A DNA stretch of 64,000 bases from Devosia riboflavina (GCF_000743575.1 NZ_JQGC01000002.1:1-64000), one strand, 5' to 3'; positions 45,240-53,708 are shown, counted from the first letter of the stretch. Notes: generated by a model not told the origin, from the sequence alone. Made by a program: numbers and translations.

Positions 45240-45728
45240 ATGACACTCACCACCGCCGCCTGGCTCGCCGTGGCAGCCTATTCATTGCATATCATGGAGG
45301 AATACAGCTTCGACTGGCGAAGCTGGGCGCGCGACGTCATCAAGCTGCCGGTCGAGTGGCCTGACTTCTACGTCACCAATGCGGTCGTCGTTGCCGTGGG
45401 CATCGCCCAGGCCATGCTTGCCTCGAGCATGCCGCTCATCGCCCTGGGCTATACGGGGCTCATGCTGATCAATGCGCTGTTCTTCCATTTCCTGCCCATG
45501 ATCCGGGCAAAGGGGCGCTACTCGCCCGGCGCCTTCACCGCCCTTTTGCTCTTCCTGCCATCGATCGCCTGCTCGTGGTCCGCGGCACTCTCGACCGGTG
45601 TCGCCGATATTGGCACCATCGTTCTTGGCGTGGTGATCGGTGCAGTCCTGATGGCTTATCCAGTGGTCATGCTGCACCTGCGTTCACACCCCTATTTCCA
45701 GCAGCCACAGCGCGAAGCAACGCGCTGA
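45240..45728 (+). CDS. HXXEE-domain membrane protein
   Basis: A 162-residue integral membrane protein with about five hydrophobic segments. The family signature appears as HIMEEY in the first segment, and NALFFHFLPMIRAKGRYSPG, the second conserved His motif, follows. Function unknown; conserved His/Glu pairs in the membrane hint at metal binding. It is co-directional with the following DUF2165 gene, 35 bases away. Confidence 0.87.
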   Translation: MTLTTAAWLAVAAYSLHIMEEYSFDWRSWARDVIKLPVEWPDFYVTNAVVVAVGIAQAMLASSMPLIALGYTGLMLINALFFHFLPMIRAKGRYSPGAFTALLLFLPSIACSWSAALSTGVADIGTIVLGVVIGAVLMAYPVVMLHLRSHPYFQQPQREATR

Positions 45729-45763
45729 CGGTCACAACCTCACCCCTAAGCAGGAGCTCCAAA

Positions 45764-46264
45764 ATGCTGGTCACTCGTCTTGGCAAGACGGCGATGGTCG
45801 CGGCGACGGCGTTCTATGCCAGCCTCGTCGCCTTCGGAAACATCACCGACTACGGCACAAACTACGCCTTTGTCGAACATGTGCTGAAGATGGACACGAT
45901 CTTTCCAGGCGCCTCCATCACCTATCGCGCGATCGACAATCCCATGCTCTGGCAGGCTTTTTACCTGCTCATCATCACCGCGGAGACGTTGACGGCCATT
46001 CTGTGCTGGATCGGCGCCGGAAAAATGCTGGGAAGCCTCAGGCGCGATGCCGCGACCTTCAACCGCTCCAAGGCCTGGGCGATAAGCGGGCTGGGTTTCG
46101 GTTTCCTCGTCTGGCAGGTGGCGTTCATGTCCATCGGCGGCGAATGGTTCGGCATGTGGCAATCGACGACCTGGAATGGCGTGCAGTCGGCCTTCCGGAT
46201 TTTCATCACCATCCTGGGCGTATTGATTTTTGTCGCGCTCAAGGATGATGAACTGCACGATTAG
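45764..46264 (+). CDS. DUF2165 membrane protein (copy 1)
   Basis: A 166-residue protein with four to five membrane segments and the DUF2165 pattern: FYASLVAFGNITDYGTNYAFVEHVLKMDTIFP, then AWAISGLGFGFLVWQVAFMSIGGEWFGMWQS. AGGAG is 8 bases before ATG 45764. A paralogue lies at 47688, with ~30% visible similarity in GFLVW/VLVW and EWF/DYF motifs. Function unknown. Confidence 0.87.
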   Translation: MLVTRLGKTAMVAATAFYASLVAFGNITDYGTNYAFVEHVLKMDTIFPGASITYRAIDNPMLWQAFYLLIITAETLTAILCWIGAGKMLGSLRRDAATFNRSKAWAISGLGFGFLVWQVAFMSIGGEWFGMWQSTTWNGVQSAFRIFITILGVLIFVALKDDELHD

Positions 46265-46290
46265 CTCATCAAAAATAGCTAAAGAAAATC

Positions 46291-46324
46291 AAAGCCCTGC
46301 CGGCCATGTCGGTGGGGCTTTTTC
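46291..46324 (+). terminator. Intrinsic terminator after DUF2165 copy 1
   Basis: AAAGCCC (46291-46297) pairs with GGGCTTT (46315-46321) around an inner CCG/CGG stem, followed by T. Well formed; it separates this unit from the next one, which has its own copy of the 17-bp element. Confidence 0.85.
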
Positions 46325-46360
46325 GTTTCGGCCGCACGCGTCTCGCTTTTTTTGGCTCAT

Positions 46361-46403
46361 CACCAGTTCTGAGGATGCTGGCGTGGCTGGGGCGGGACTA
46401 ATC
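46361..46403 (+). promoter_or_regulatory. Shared 17-bp element with -10-like TA, copy C
   Basis: CACCAGTTCTGAGGATG at 46361-46377 is exact. GACTAATC with TA at 46399-46400 lies 22-23 bases further. The YflT-like gene begins 119 bases after the element. Confidence 0.65.
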
Positions 46404-46495
46404 CTGCCGCCATCTTCGGGGCGGACGGTTTTGCCGGTCCGCACAGGCGCACCCGGCCAACGGCCAGCGCTTCAACACCATGCAAGGATACCGAA

Positions 46496-47047
46496 ATGAC
46501 CACGACCTATACCAGCGCAGCTATCGCCACCTACGACAGCCATATCGATGCCGAGGCCGCCGTGAAGACGCTGACCGCGGCCGGCTTTGCGCCCGGCACA
46601 TTGAGCGTTGTCGGCAAGGGCTACCACACCGAAGAGAAGGTGATGGGCTTCTACAATGCCGGCGACCGCATCAAGATCTGGGGCAAGCAGGGCGCCGTCT
46701 GGGGCGGCCTCTGGGGCGCGTTGCTCGGCGGCCTGCTCGTGACCGCTCCGGCGATCGGCCCGGTCGTGATCGTCGGTTATCTCGGTGCCGTCGCCGTTAC
46801 GGCGATTGAAAGCGCCGTCGTGGTCGGCGGCGTCAGCGCCATCGGCGCGGCGATCTACAGCATCGGCATCCCGAAGGACAGTGTGCTGCGCTACGAGACC
46901 GCGGTGAAGGCCGACGGCTTCCTGGTCATGGTGCACGGCGATGCCGCCGAGGTGGAGCGCGCACGCGCCCTTCTCGCCCGGTCCGCCAGGTCAGTCGATG
47001 TGCATAACGACCTCTCGGTACCCGCCGACGCCGCGAGCGCTGCCTGA
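46496..47047 (+). CDS. General stress protein, YflT/17M-like
   Basis: A 183-residue protein. The N-terminus (TYDSHIDAEAAVKTLTAAGFAPGTLSVVGKGYHTEEKVMGFYNAGDRIKIWGKQGAVWGGLWGALLGG) is typical of the YflT-type domain, followed by a Gly/Ala hydrophobic core, then a second alpha/beta part with FLVMVHGDAAEVERARALL. Probably membrane-associated and stress-induced. First of four genes in one transcription unit (46496-48884). Confidence 0.8.
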   Translation: MTTTYTSAAIATYDSHIDAEAAVKTLTAAGFAPGTLSVVGKGYHTEEKVMGFYNAGDRIKIWGKQGAVWGGLWGALLGGLLVTAPAIGPVVIVGYLGAVAVTAIESAVVVGGVSAIGAAIYSIGIPKDSVLRYETAVKADGFLVMVHGDAAEVERARALLARSARSVDVHNDLSVPADAASAA

Positions 47048-47053
47048 CCAACA

Positions 47054-47079
47054 GCGCCGGCCCGAGAAACGGCCGGCGC
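47054..47079. other. GC hairpin between genes of the stress operon
   Basis: GCGCCGGCC/GGCCGGCGC form a 9-bp stem with an 8-base loop, without a T tract. It is more likely an mRNA processing or stability hairpin than a terminator. Confidence 0.5.
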
Positions 47080-47128
47080 ACCTTCCCATTCAATTCTGGC
47101 GGCTGCGGGCTGCCTTCGGAGCCAATAG

Positions 47129-47644
47129 ATGTCCCTTTCCAGATTTCTCAAGATTGCAGTTGCCAGCCTGATCCTGGCCATCGCCGCCGCACCCGCGATG
47201 CCGGCCGTGGCTCAGGATATGAACGCGACGATCATCGTGCCGGACGCTCCGGGCGGCGCTCGCTTCACCGGCTGCTACAATGTCGGCCAGCGCCTTTATG
47301 GCCCCTATCGCATGAGCTTCTGCCTCGAACAGCGCGGCAGCTACACGGTGACCGGCGGCGGCGTGACTTGTAACGGTCGGCTCAATTGGTCTGCCAGCGG
47401 CCGCACCATCGAGGTTGATCTCTCCCGCACCTCCTGCGGCAATGGCGTTGCCTGGACCGCAGACAGCATGAGTTGTCAGGGCACGGGTCTTTTCCCGGGA
47501 TCCGGTGCGGGTTCGATCATCGGTAACGCCGTAGCCAAGGTCATCGCGCCCAACCTGCCCACCGTCAATGGCCTGAGCTGCACCTACTATCCCAATGCTC
47601 GTGGCGAACAGCCGACCCAGATCACCGCCCGGCGCATGAGCTGA
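47129..47644 (+). CDS. Secreted protein of unknown function
   Basis: A 171-residue protein with a signal peptide (residues ~1-28, ending MPAVAQ) and a small periplasmic domain with six or more Cys (GCYNVG, FCLEQRG, VTCNGR, TSCGNG, SCQG, SCTYYP) that likely form disulfides. Not recognised. It sits inside the stress operon between the YflT-like and DUF2165 genes. Confidence 0.7.
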   Translation: MSLSRFLKIAVASLILAIAAAPAMPAVAQDMNATIIVPDAPGGARFTGCYNVGQRLYGPYRMSFCLEQRGSYTVTGGGVTCNGRLNWSASGRTIEVDLSRTSCGNGVAWTADSMSCQGTGLFPGSGAGSIIGNAVAKVIAPNLPTVNGLSCTYYPNARGEQPTQITARRMS

Positions 47645-47687
47645 CCCAAGGTCGGCATCGCCCCTGCTCACAAGGATGAGGTTTGAA

Positions 47688-48245
47688 ATGTCTCACGAAC
47701 AATTGGCGACGACGACCGGGCTTGCCGGCCTGATCACCGTGCGAAATGTAAGCCGCCTGGCGCTTGTCGTCATGGCTCTTTTCCCCACGCTCTGGGGCTT
47801 TCTCGGCCTCGTCAACGACGCCACCGACTTCAACGACACGGTCGTTAACGCGGTCAAGCCGATGATCGAGATGACCAATACCTATGGCAATCCGCTCCAG
47901 CAGGTGCGTGCCATTACCGCGCCCTGGGCCGCTACGGCCGGGCTGATCGGTATCATGTCCGTCGAAACCCTGGCGGGAATTTTCGGCCTCGTTGGTCTTC
48001 TCATGATGATCCGCAATCTTGGCAGCAGCACCGCGGACTTCGCACGGGGCAAGGCCTGGATGATGCTGGGTTGCCTTTTCGCGGTCCTCGTCTGGGGCGT
48101 GGGCTTCATGGTCATTGCCGGCGACTACTTCCTGTCCTGGGAAGCCAAGACCATGCCGCTCTCCAATCAGCTTGGCGGCATGATCTACTTCCTCCCCAAT
48201 GCACTTGGGCTGATCCTCGTTACCCTCCATCGCGAAGACGCTTGA
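47688..48245 (+). CDS. DUF2165 membrane protein (copy 2)
   Basis: A 185-residue protein with four membrane segments: LALVVMALFPTLWGFLGLVNDATDFNDTVVNAVKPMIEM and KAWMMLGCLFAVLVWGVGFMVIAGDYFLSW place it in DUF2165, paralogous to the protein at 45764. GAGG is 5 bases before ATG 47688; ATG 47676 is a less likely start. Function unknown. Confidence 0.85.
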   Translation: MSHEQLATTTGLAGLITVRNVSRLALVVMALFPTLWGFLGLVNDATDFNDTVVNAVKPMIEMTNTYGNPLQQVRAITAPWAATAGLIGIMSVETLAGIFGLVGLLMMIRNLGSSTADFARGKAWMMLGCLFAVLVWGVGFMVIAGDYFLSWEAKTMPLSNQLGGMIYFLPNALGLILVTLHREDA

Positions 48246-48257
48246 GTTTCAGCCGAT

Positions 48258-48280
48258 GCCCGCGCCGCAATGGCGCGGGC
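48258..48280. other. GC hairpin between DUF2165 copy 2 and hdeD
   Basis: GCCCGCGCC-GCAAT-GGCGCGGGC, a perfect 9-bp stem without a T run. Like the hairpin at 47054 it sits between genes of the operon. Confidence 0.5.
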
Positions 48281-48302
48281 CCATTGACCAAGGATAGATC
48301 CC

Positions 48303-48884
48303 ATGTCCATTTCCGAAGATGCGGCGGCACAACTCTATCAGGAGGCGGTGCGAAACAATGTCCGCAAGTCGTCCTTGCGTTACCTGATCCAGGCCGGAGT
48401 GATGATTGTCGCCGGTATCCTGGCCATTCTCTTTCCCGTCATTTCCTCCGAGGCACTGGTCCTGACGATTGGCTGGCTGCTGGTGATAAGCGGCCTCGTA
48501 CAGGCGGTTGGCTTCATCTTCGTGCACAAGGGGCCCTTTGCTGGCCTGCAGATGGTATCAGTGGTGCTGGCCTTGCTGATCGGGTTCCTGATCCTACGCG
48601 ATCCGGCCCAGTCGCTCGTCACGTTCAGCCTGCTCATCGTGGTGTTCTTCATGATCGAGGGGATTTCCAAGACCATGTGGGCGCTGACCATCCGACCGCT
48701 GGAAGGCTGGATCTGGGTGATGTTGAGCGGTGTTCTGGGCGTAGCCCTTTCCATCCTCTTGCTGCTGACCATCGATACGGCGGCGACCTGGCTGCTCGCG
48801 CTTCTGGTCGGCGTGCAACTGATCAGCATCGGTGCCAGCCTCTTCTATCTCGCTTGGACTGTGCGCAAGGCAGCCAAGACCTGA
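48303..48884 (+). CDS. HdeD family acid-resistance membrane protein
   Basis: A 193-residue protein with six hydrophobic segments in the DUF308/HdeD layout: GVMIVAGILAILFPVISSEALVLTIGWLLVISGLVQAV and VVFFMIEGISKTMWALTIRPLEGW. HdeD of E. coli protects against acid at high cell density. Last gene before a strong terminator. Confidence 0.9.
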   Translation: MSISEDAAAQLYQEAVRNNVRKSSLRYLIQAGVMIVAGILAILFPVISSEALVLTIGWLLVISGLVQAVGFIFVHKGPFAGLQMVSVVLALLIGFLILRDPAQSLVTFSLLIVVFFMIEGISKTMWALTIRPLEGWIWVMLSGVLGVALSILLLLTIDTAATWLLALLVGVQLISIGASLFYLAWTVRKAAKT

Positions 48885-48904
48885 AAGCGCCTCCTAACTC
48901 CGCC

Positions 48905-48942
48905 AAATGGACCGGCCCTGCACCCTCAGGCCGGTCCATTTT
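48905..48942 (+). terminator. Strong intrinsic terminator after hdeD
   Basis: AAATGGACCGGCC (48905-48917) pairs with GGCCGGTCCATTT (48929-48941) around an ~11-base loop, followed by T-rich sequence. Confidence 0.9.
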
Positions 48943-48987
48943 CATTTTGAGCCAAGACTGCCGTGCATGGCCCGGATGCGAAATTGG

Positions 48988-49033
48988 ACTCGCTAAATAA
49001 CATACAGTTGTGTATTGTACTTTTATAGCGAGT
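48988..49033. promoter_or_regulatory. Nested inverted repeats upstream of the LuxR-type gene
   Basis: ACTCGCTA (48988-48995) and TAGCGAGT (49026-49033) are perfect inverted arms 30 bases apart; inside them ATACA-GTTG-TGTAT (49002-49015) is another perfect inverted repeat. The region is AT-rich and lies 25 bases before the LuxR start, so it is a likely promoter/operator region. Confidence 0.5.
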
Positions 49034-49058
49034 TGAAAACTGTGACGAGGGAACGGTC

Positions 49059-50198
49059 ATGGAATTTTCTTCGATTATCGGCGACATCTATGATGCCGGC
49101 TCGAATACCGGTGACTGGAAGGCAGTTGGACACAAACTGTTCAACTATTTCGGCGCCGATGCGGGCACGTTGCGTCTGAGGCGACCTAATGGCCTCTGGG
49201 CCAATGTTTTCGAGGTATCGGCGGAGGGCGAAAGCACGTATTCCAATTACTACAGCCACATCGATCCGATCCGGGCCGCCATCTCGAAGGTGGAGCCTAA
49301 CGGGAACTGGGCGACAGCGGTTGCGGTCGTATCTGACCTCGTCGACGAAGAGCACTATCGCAAAACCGAATTTTATGCCGATTTCGCCCGGTCGGTTGGC
49401 CAGAACCACATGCTTCTGGGTGCCGTGGGAGACAGGGATCACACGATCGTCGGCTTTTTCCGCGACTCTGTGGAGTTCAGCGATCGCGACAAGCGCACAT
49501 TGGCGACCCTCCTCCCGCACCTGCAACGCGCGATCCAGCTTTCGCAACGGCTACGCAAGGCGGAAATGGATGCTTGCGTCGGCTATGCCGCGTTTGAGTC
49601 CCTCCCGGGCGCCGCACTGGTCGTTGATGCAGACCTCAATGTGCTGTTCGCCAATTCGACCGCCGAATGCACATTGTCCGGTCGCGGATTGCCGATCGCT
49701 ATCAAGGCCGCTTCGCATGCGGACAACTCTCCTCGACTGGCGATCAATGCAAGGGACAAGTCGGCACAGCTTCGCGCCCTGGTTGAAAATGCCGCCCATG
49801 GCGGCAGCGGCGGCGCCTTGCGTCTCGAACTCGATAGTGGTGACGACGATCACATCGACCAGCTAGCCGTGTTCGTGTCCCCCCAACCGCCGCAATTCGC
49901 CACGCGGCAGGTCGAGTTCGGCGAGACGGCTCCCGTGCTCGTTCTGGTCACTGAACTTTCGCGCCATAGCGCCCCGAGGCCCTCGCTGCTCAGCGACCTT
50001 TTTGGCCTCAGCATTGCAGAAGGCGCCGTAGCGCTGGCCCTACTGGGTGGGCAGACGGCGGAAACGGTTGCCCGCGAACGCGATGTTTCGCTCGAAACGG
50101 TCCGTAGCCAGATCCGCACGGTGCTACGCAAGACTGACGCCACTAATCTGCGCGACTTCGAGCGCATCGGCGCCCTCCTGACCACGCTGTCCCACTGA
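49059..50198 (+). CDS. LuxR-type HTH transcriptional regulator
   Basis: A 379-residue regulator. The N-terminal ~170 residues form an alpha/beta part (IGDIYDAGSNTGDWKAVGHKLFNYFGADAG) followed by a PAS-like stretch (LPGAALVVDADLNVLFANSTAE), and a LuxR HTH is at the C-terminus (LLGGQTAETVARERDVSLETVRSQIRTVLRKTDATNLRDFERI). No autoinducer-domain signature was recognised, so quorum sensing is not implied. It lies inside the stress-protein island and is a plausible regulator of it; there is no 17-bp element upstream of this gene itself. Confidence 0.88.
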   Translation: MEFSSIIGDIYDAGSNTGDWKAVGHKLFNYFGADAGTLRLRRPNGLWANVFEVSAEGESTYSNYYSHIDPIRAAISKVEPNGNWATAVAVVSDLVDEEHYRKTEFYADFARSVGQNHMLLGAVGDRDHTIVGFFRDSVEFSDRDKRTLATLLPHLQRAIQLSQRLRKAEMDACVGYAAFESLPGAALVVDADLNVLFANSTAECTLSGRGLPIAIKAASHADNSPRLAINARDKSAQLRALVENAAHGGSGGALRLELDSGDDDHIDQLAVFVSPQPPQFATRQVEFGETAPVLVLVTELSRHSAPRPSLLSDLFGLSIAEGAVALALLGGQTAETVARERDVSLETVRSQIRTVLRKTDATNLRDFERIGALLTTLSH

Positions 50199-50206
50199 CC
50201 AGGGTT

Positions 50207-50248
50207 CACCAGTTCTGAGGATGCCGCCAACACCGGCAACCTCTAGGC
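50207..50248 (+). promoter_or_regulatory. Shared 17-bp element with -10-like TA, copy D
   Basis: CACCAGTTCTGAGGATG at 50207-50223 is exact. CTCTAGGC with TA at 50244-50245 lies 21-22 bases on. The expected transcript start near 50255 excludes GTG 50249 as a start for the next gene and supports ATG 50279. Confidence 0.65.
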
Positions 50249-50278
50249 GTGGGTCGAACCTATTCACTGGATAGCGAG

Positions 50279-50641
50279 ATGCCCTCACAAAGACGTGCGA
50301 GATGGCGGCGTAGCGTACTGGTCCCCATTATCGGCGGCGTAATGCTTACGATCATAGGCTCTGCGCTGCTTGCCGACCAGCTTGGCTACATCCTGCCCTA
50401 TCGCTGGGCATTTCTTGTCTTGCTGATACCGGCGGCTGCTGCCATTGCCGACGGGATCAGGACAGCCACCACGCTTGGCTGGCGCAACGTGCACGCGCTG
50501 GCGCGCATGATAGCCGGCGGCCTGTTTGCCGCCATCGGCATGCTGATGTTCTTCCACCTCAACACGGGCATCATTCTCCCCGCCGTTATCATGACCCTCG
50601 GCGCAGGCACCGTAGCACGCGCCCTCATCACGCGCGCATAA
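50279..50641 (+). CDS. Small membrane protein
   Basis: A 120-residue protein with a basic N-terminus (MPSQRRARWRRS) and four hydrophobic segments (VLVPIIGGVMLTIIGSALLADQ, PYRWAFLVLLIPAAAAIADG, ALARMIAGGLFAAIGMLMFF, GIILPAVIMTLGAG). Not recognised as a named family, though similar four-helix proteins exist in other proteobacteria. It sits directly behind copy D of the 17-bp element and is followed immediately by copy E. Confidence 0.65.
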   Translation: MPSQRRARWRRSVLVPIIGGVMLTIIGSALLADQLGYILPYRWAFLVLLIPAAAAIADGIRTATTLGWRNVHALARMIAGGLFAAIGMLMFFHLNTGIILPAVIMTLGAGTVARALITRA

Positions 50642-50651
50642 AGCGGAGCGT

Positions 50652-50694
50652 CACCAGTTCTGAGGATGCCGGCGACCGGCTCGTGCCGCTAAGT
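50652..50694 (+). promoter_or_regulatory. Shared 17-bp element with -10-like TA, copy E
   Basis: CACCAGTTCTGAGGATG at 50652-50668 is exact. CGCTAAGT with TA at 50690-50691 lies 22-23 bases on. It starts 10 bases after the previous gene. The lipase ATG at 50753 lies 84 bases after the element. Confidence 0.65.
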
Positions 50695-50752
50695 GCCGAT
50701 CATACTCCTCGGACGCAGCATGGCGGCCAGCATACCAATTCGGGAATTCGAT

Positions 50753-51934
50753 ATGCCTTCAAAATTCATTTGGTCCTGCCTGATCACGGTTGTGGGCGCC
50801 GGTCTGCTCCTTCTGGCTGGCTTGGCCCCGACCACGGCCCAAACGAGCTTCTACGAAGCGAGTGCTGCAGATATTTCGGACGGACCACCTGGATCTCTCA
50901 TCCGCAATGCCAAGGACGACGTCTCGGTCTTCGGCGGCAGCAAATATCAGGTGCTTTACCGCTCAACCGGCCTCAAGGGTGAACCGATTGCCGTTTCCGG
51001 CATGGTCTTCGTTCCGCCAGGGAACATGCCTGCGGGCGGCTGGCCCATCGTTGCCTGGGCGCATCCGACGAGCGGCCTCGTTTCCAAATGCGCGCCATCC
51101 ATGGCGGCCGGTGGAACGGGCCAGGTGCAGGGGCTCGAAGCCCTGCTCAACGCGGGCTATGTCGTGACAGCAACCGATTATCCGGGCCTTGGAACTGCGG
51201 GGCCGCACCCTTTCCTAGTCGGCGAAAGCGAAGGTCGAGCCGTACTCGATTCCATTCGCGCCGCCCGCGAGCTGATTGGTGGAAAATCGCCGCATGCCGC
51301 GCTCTGGGGACATTCGCAAGGCGGGCAGGCCGTATTGTTTGCCGGCGAGATTGCAGGCCAATACGCACCCGACATTGATCTGGTGGGCGTCGCAGCGGCA
51401 GCTCCAGCAACCAATCTTGGCCTGCTGATGGACGACGACATCAATACGGGCGGCGGGCGCAACCTCCTAGCCATGGCCCTTTATTCCTGGGCAGAGATCT
51501 ACGGCGCACCCATCGAGAAGGTGGTGACGGCCGATGCATTGAAGACCGTCGATAGCCTGGCTCAGGATTGCCTCGAATCCATCTTCGACCTACCGGCCCG
51601 CTACTTCGACGGACAGGACCTGATGAAGGATTTCCTCTCGGTTTCGAGCATCACCAATATCGAGCCCTGGAAATCCCTGATGGAAGAGAACTCGGCAGGG
51701 CCACTGCCTGCGCATCTTCCGGTTTTCCTCGCCCAGGGCACCGCTGACGATACCGTGCCCGAGACTGTCACGGCCGGTTACATGTCGACGCTTTGTGGTG
51801 CCGGATCGGCTGTGACGATGCAGCTACTGCTCAATGTCGGCCACCTCTATACCGCCAAGGATAGTGCGGCTGCCTTCGTCGACTGGCTCACCAGTATCGA
51901 CGCGGGAAAAACTGTCGCCAACAACTGCCCCTGA
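50753..51934 (+). CDS. Secretory lipase/esterase, LIP family
   Basis: A 393-residue alpha/beta hydrolase with an N-terminal signal (residues ~1-30, LITVVGAGLLLLAGLAPTTAQT). It has WAHPTSG, TDYPGLGTAG, the nucleophile elbow LWGHSQGGQAV, the acid in LAQGTADDTVP and the His in NVGHLYT, the layout of the secretory lipase family (PF03583). Exported, likely acting on lipids or esters outside the inner membrane. ATG 50753 is chosen because the signal peptide then begins normally. Confidence 0.88.
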   Translation: MPSKFIWSCLITVVGAGLLLLAGLAPTTAQTSFYEASAADISDGPPGSLIRNAKDDVSVFGGSKYQVLYRSTGLKGEPIAVSGMVFVPPGNMPAGGWPIVAWAHPTSGLVSKCAPSMAAGGTGQVQGLEALLNAGYVVTATDYPGLGTAGPHPFLVGESEGRAVLDSIRAARELIGGKSPHAALWGHSQGGQAVLFAGEIAGQYAPDIDLVGVAAAAPATNLGLLMDDDINTGGGRNLLAMALYSWAEIYGAPIEKVVTADALKTVDSLAQDCLESIFDLPARYFDGQDLMKDFLSVSSITNIEPWKSLMEENSAGPLPAHLPVFLAQGTADDTVPETVTAGYMSTLCGAGSAVTMQLLLNVGHLYTAKDSAAAFVDWLTSIDAGKTVANNCP

Positions 51935-51969
51935 ACCCTCACGAAACCTCCTTTTTCGACACGCTCACC

Positions 51970-52488
51970 ATGGAAATCCTTCAGCAATTTCTGACGCAGA
52001 CCCCAATTTGGGTTTGGTTTCTTTTCGTCTATCTGATCCTGAAAGGCATCAAGGCGCGCAGGCCCGGCGACACCACTCTCCTGAAGATGGCGATCATCCC
52101 GGTCATCTTCACCGCCTGGGGTTTGTCGGACTTGATCACCCTCTATGGCATTGCCGCAGATACGTCCCTGCTCTGGCTTGTCGGCAATGCAGCGGGTTCG
52201 GTGATCGGCTGGCTAATCGTTTCTCGATACGCCATCGTTGCCGACCGGGTTGCCGGTGTCATGCACCGCCCGGCAGACTATACCTTGCTGCCGCTACTGC
52301 TGCTGACCTTCGCAATCAAGTACGGCTTTGGCGTGATCGGGGCGACGTCCCCGGCGCTCCTGAGCGCGTTGGGTTTCCGCATTGCCGACCTCGTCCTTTC
52401 GGGCCTCTTCACCGGCATCTTCATCGGGAAGTTCCTGCGCTATGTCTGGGTCTGGAATGCCGCCGCGACGCCCGCTGCGAAGACGTGA
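51970..52488 (+). CDS. DUF6622-type membrane protein
   Basis: A 172-residue protein with five to six membrane segments. The start MEILQQFLTQTPIWVWFLFVYLILKGIKARRPGDT is the characteristic opening of DUF6622 proteins. Function unknown. It follows the lipase gene by 35 bases and is probably in the same unit. Confidence 0.78.
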   Translation: MEILQQFLTQTPIWVWFLFVYLILKGIKARRPGDTTLLKMAIIPVIFTAWGLSDLITLYGIAADTSLLWLVGNAAGSVIGWLIVSRYAIVADRVAGVMHRPADYTLLPLLLLTFAIKYGFGVIGATSPALLSALGFRIADLVLSGLFTGIFIGKFLRYVWVWNAAATPAAKT

Positions 52489-52516
52489 ACCGCCCCCTCA
52501 ACCTTCGGAGACCAGA

Positions 52517-52867
52517 ATGCAAAAGCTATCGCTACCGGTCGGTATGGCCCTCCTCCTTGTCCTCGGCTCGACCGCCTGGGCTCTGGAATGCCCCGTGCCC
52601 GCAAAGATTGATGACGCGGCGACCGCGGGCAAGATCCAGGAACTGCTTCCGGCGGACACCGATCTGGATGCGCCTGATGCACTCCAGACCGCCGTGTTCA
52701 ATCTCAAGACCGCCGGCATTCCGGAAGACCTGATCCTGGACAATCTGATTGCCGTGTATTGCGCCGCAATCAATGCGCAGACCGGCGTGTCGGACGACGA
52801 GAAGACCCAGCAGGTTCAAGCATTTTCGCAATCGGCCACCGAGATGGTTTTCGGCGACGTCGACTGA
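52517..52867 (+). CDS. Secreted small protein of unknown function
   Basis: A 116-residue protein with a signal peptide (residues ~1-22, ending STAWAL). The mature part has two Cys (ECPVPAK and VYCAAIN), which could form one disulfide, and is otherwise helical and acidic. GGAG is 8 bases before the ATG. Not recognised. Last clear gene of the lipase unit. Confidence 0.7.
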   Translation: MQKLSLPVGMALLLVLGSTAWALECPVPAKIDDAATAGKIQELLPADTDLDAPDALQTAVFNLKTAGIPEDLILDNLIAVYCAAINAQTGVSDDEKTQQVQAFSQSATEMVFGDVD

Positions 52868-52898
52868 CCGCGGGCCAGGCGCGCCGGAAAGGAGACAA

Positions 52899-53081
52899 AT
52901 GCATTTTGCGATGGAGGCCGATGCTCGTCATCCCGGTGATCTCCGCTATTGGGGAAGCGGTGATGACGAGCTCGCCGGACCTGGTTTGGCTGACCGCCAA
53001 ATGGTTCGTCTTTTAGGGGTGGCGTTCGTCTCCTGGCTGCCGTCATCAAGCAAGCACTGCAGCCCTCCATTACGGCGCTAA
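52899..53081 (+). CDS. Possible small ORF after the lipase unit
   Basis: A 60-codon open frame whose ATG has a near-ideal ribosome binding site (AAGGAG, 4 bases before). The sequence (MHFAMEADARHPGDLRYWGS, then LLGVAFVSWLPSSS) is not recognised. A shorter frame starting at 52919 behind GGAGG overlaps it in another frame, so it may be a decayed gene instead. Confidence 0.3.
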   Translation: MHFAMEADARHPGDLRYWGSGDDELAGPGLADRQMVRLLGVAFVSWLPSSSKHCSPPLRR

Positions 53082-53186
53082 CGATCTTTCACATGGAAAG
53101 CCCGGGTGATCGGAAAGAATGCTCGGTTGACGGCGGCACAAGCCGCGTCGCCAATGTGAACAATTCCGGACAAAGATGGAGCTGAC

Positions 53187-53708
53187 ATGGACCTGCTGCG
53201 CGAAGCCTCGAATTCGGTCGCGCCGTATATCCATTCCTATGGTCTGCTTGCCCTTTTCGCGCTGATCTACCTGGAATCCCTTGGCCTGCCCTTGCCCGGC
53301 GAAACGGCACTGCTGGGCGCGGTGGCGCTTGCCTACGAAGGGCAATTGCCCATTTTGGGGATTTTCGGCGTGGTCGTCGTGGCGGCAGTATTGGGCGACA
53401 ATACCGGCTACCTGATTGGCCGCTATGGCGGCCGAAAGCTGATCGCGCGGTTTGGAAAACTGGTGGGACTGAACGAGGACCGACAAGCCTGGATCGAGGG
53501 CCTCTATGCCAGGCGCGGGCCGATCATCGTCATCGGTGCCCGGTTCATCGTGATCCTGCGCCAGCTCAATGGTGTTGTAGCGGGCTCGATGAACATGGCC
53601 TGGCCGGTCTTTTTCCTGGCCAATGTCACCGGCGCCATTCTCTGGACCGGCGCATGGTCCTTCGGCCCCTATGTCCTGGGCCATCTCGCGGGGTCCTGGT
53701 TCCGCTAG
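53187..53708 (+). CDS. DedA/VTT-domain membrane protein
   Basis: A 173-residue protein: YGLLALFALIYLESLGLPLPGETALLGAVALAYEGQL, then GDNTGYLIGRYGGRKLIARFG and ARFIVILRQLNGVVAGSMNMAW. DedA proteins scramble or flip lipid carriers and affect membrane potential and antimicrobial peptide resistance. Its stop is one base from the end of the convergent cyo operon. Confidence 0.92.
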   Translation: MDLLREASNSVAPYIHSYGLLALFALIYLESLGLPLPGETALLGAVALAYEGQLPILGIFGVVVVAAVLGDNTGYLIGRYGGRKLIARFGKLVGLNEDRQAWIEGLYARRGPIIVIGARFIVILRQLNGVVAGSMNMAWPVFFLANVTGAILWTGAWSFGPYVLGHLAGSWFR

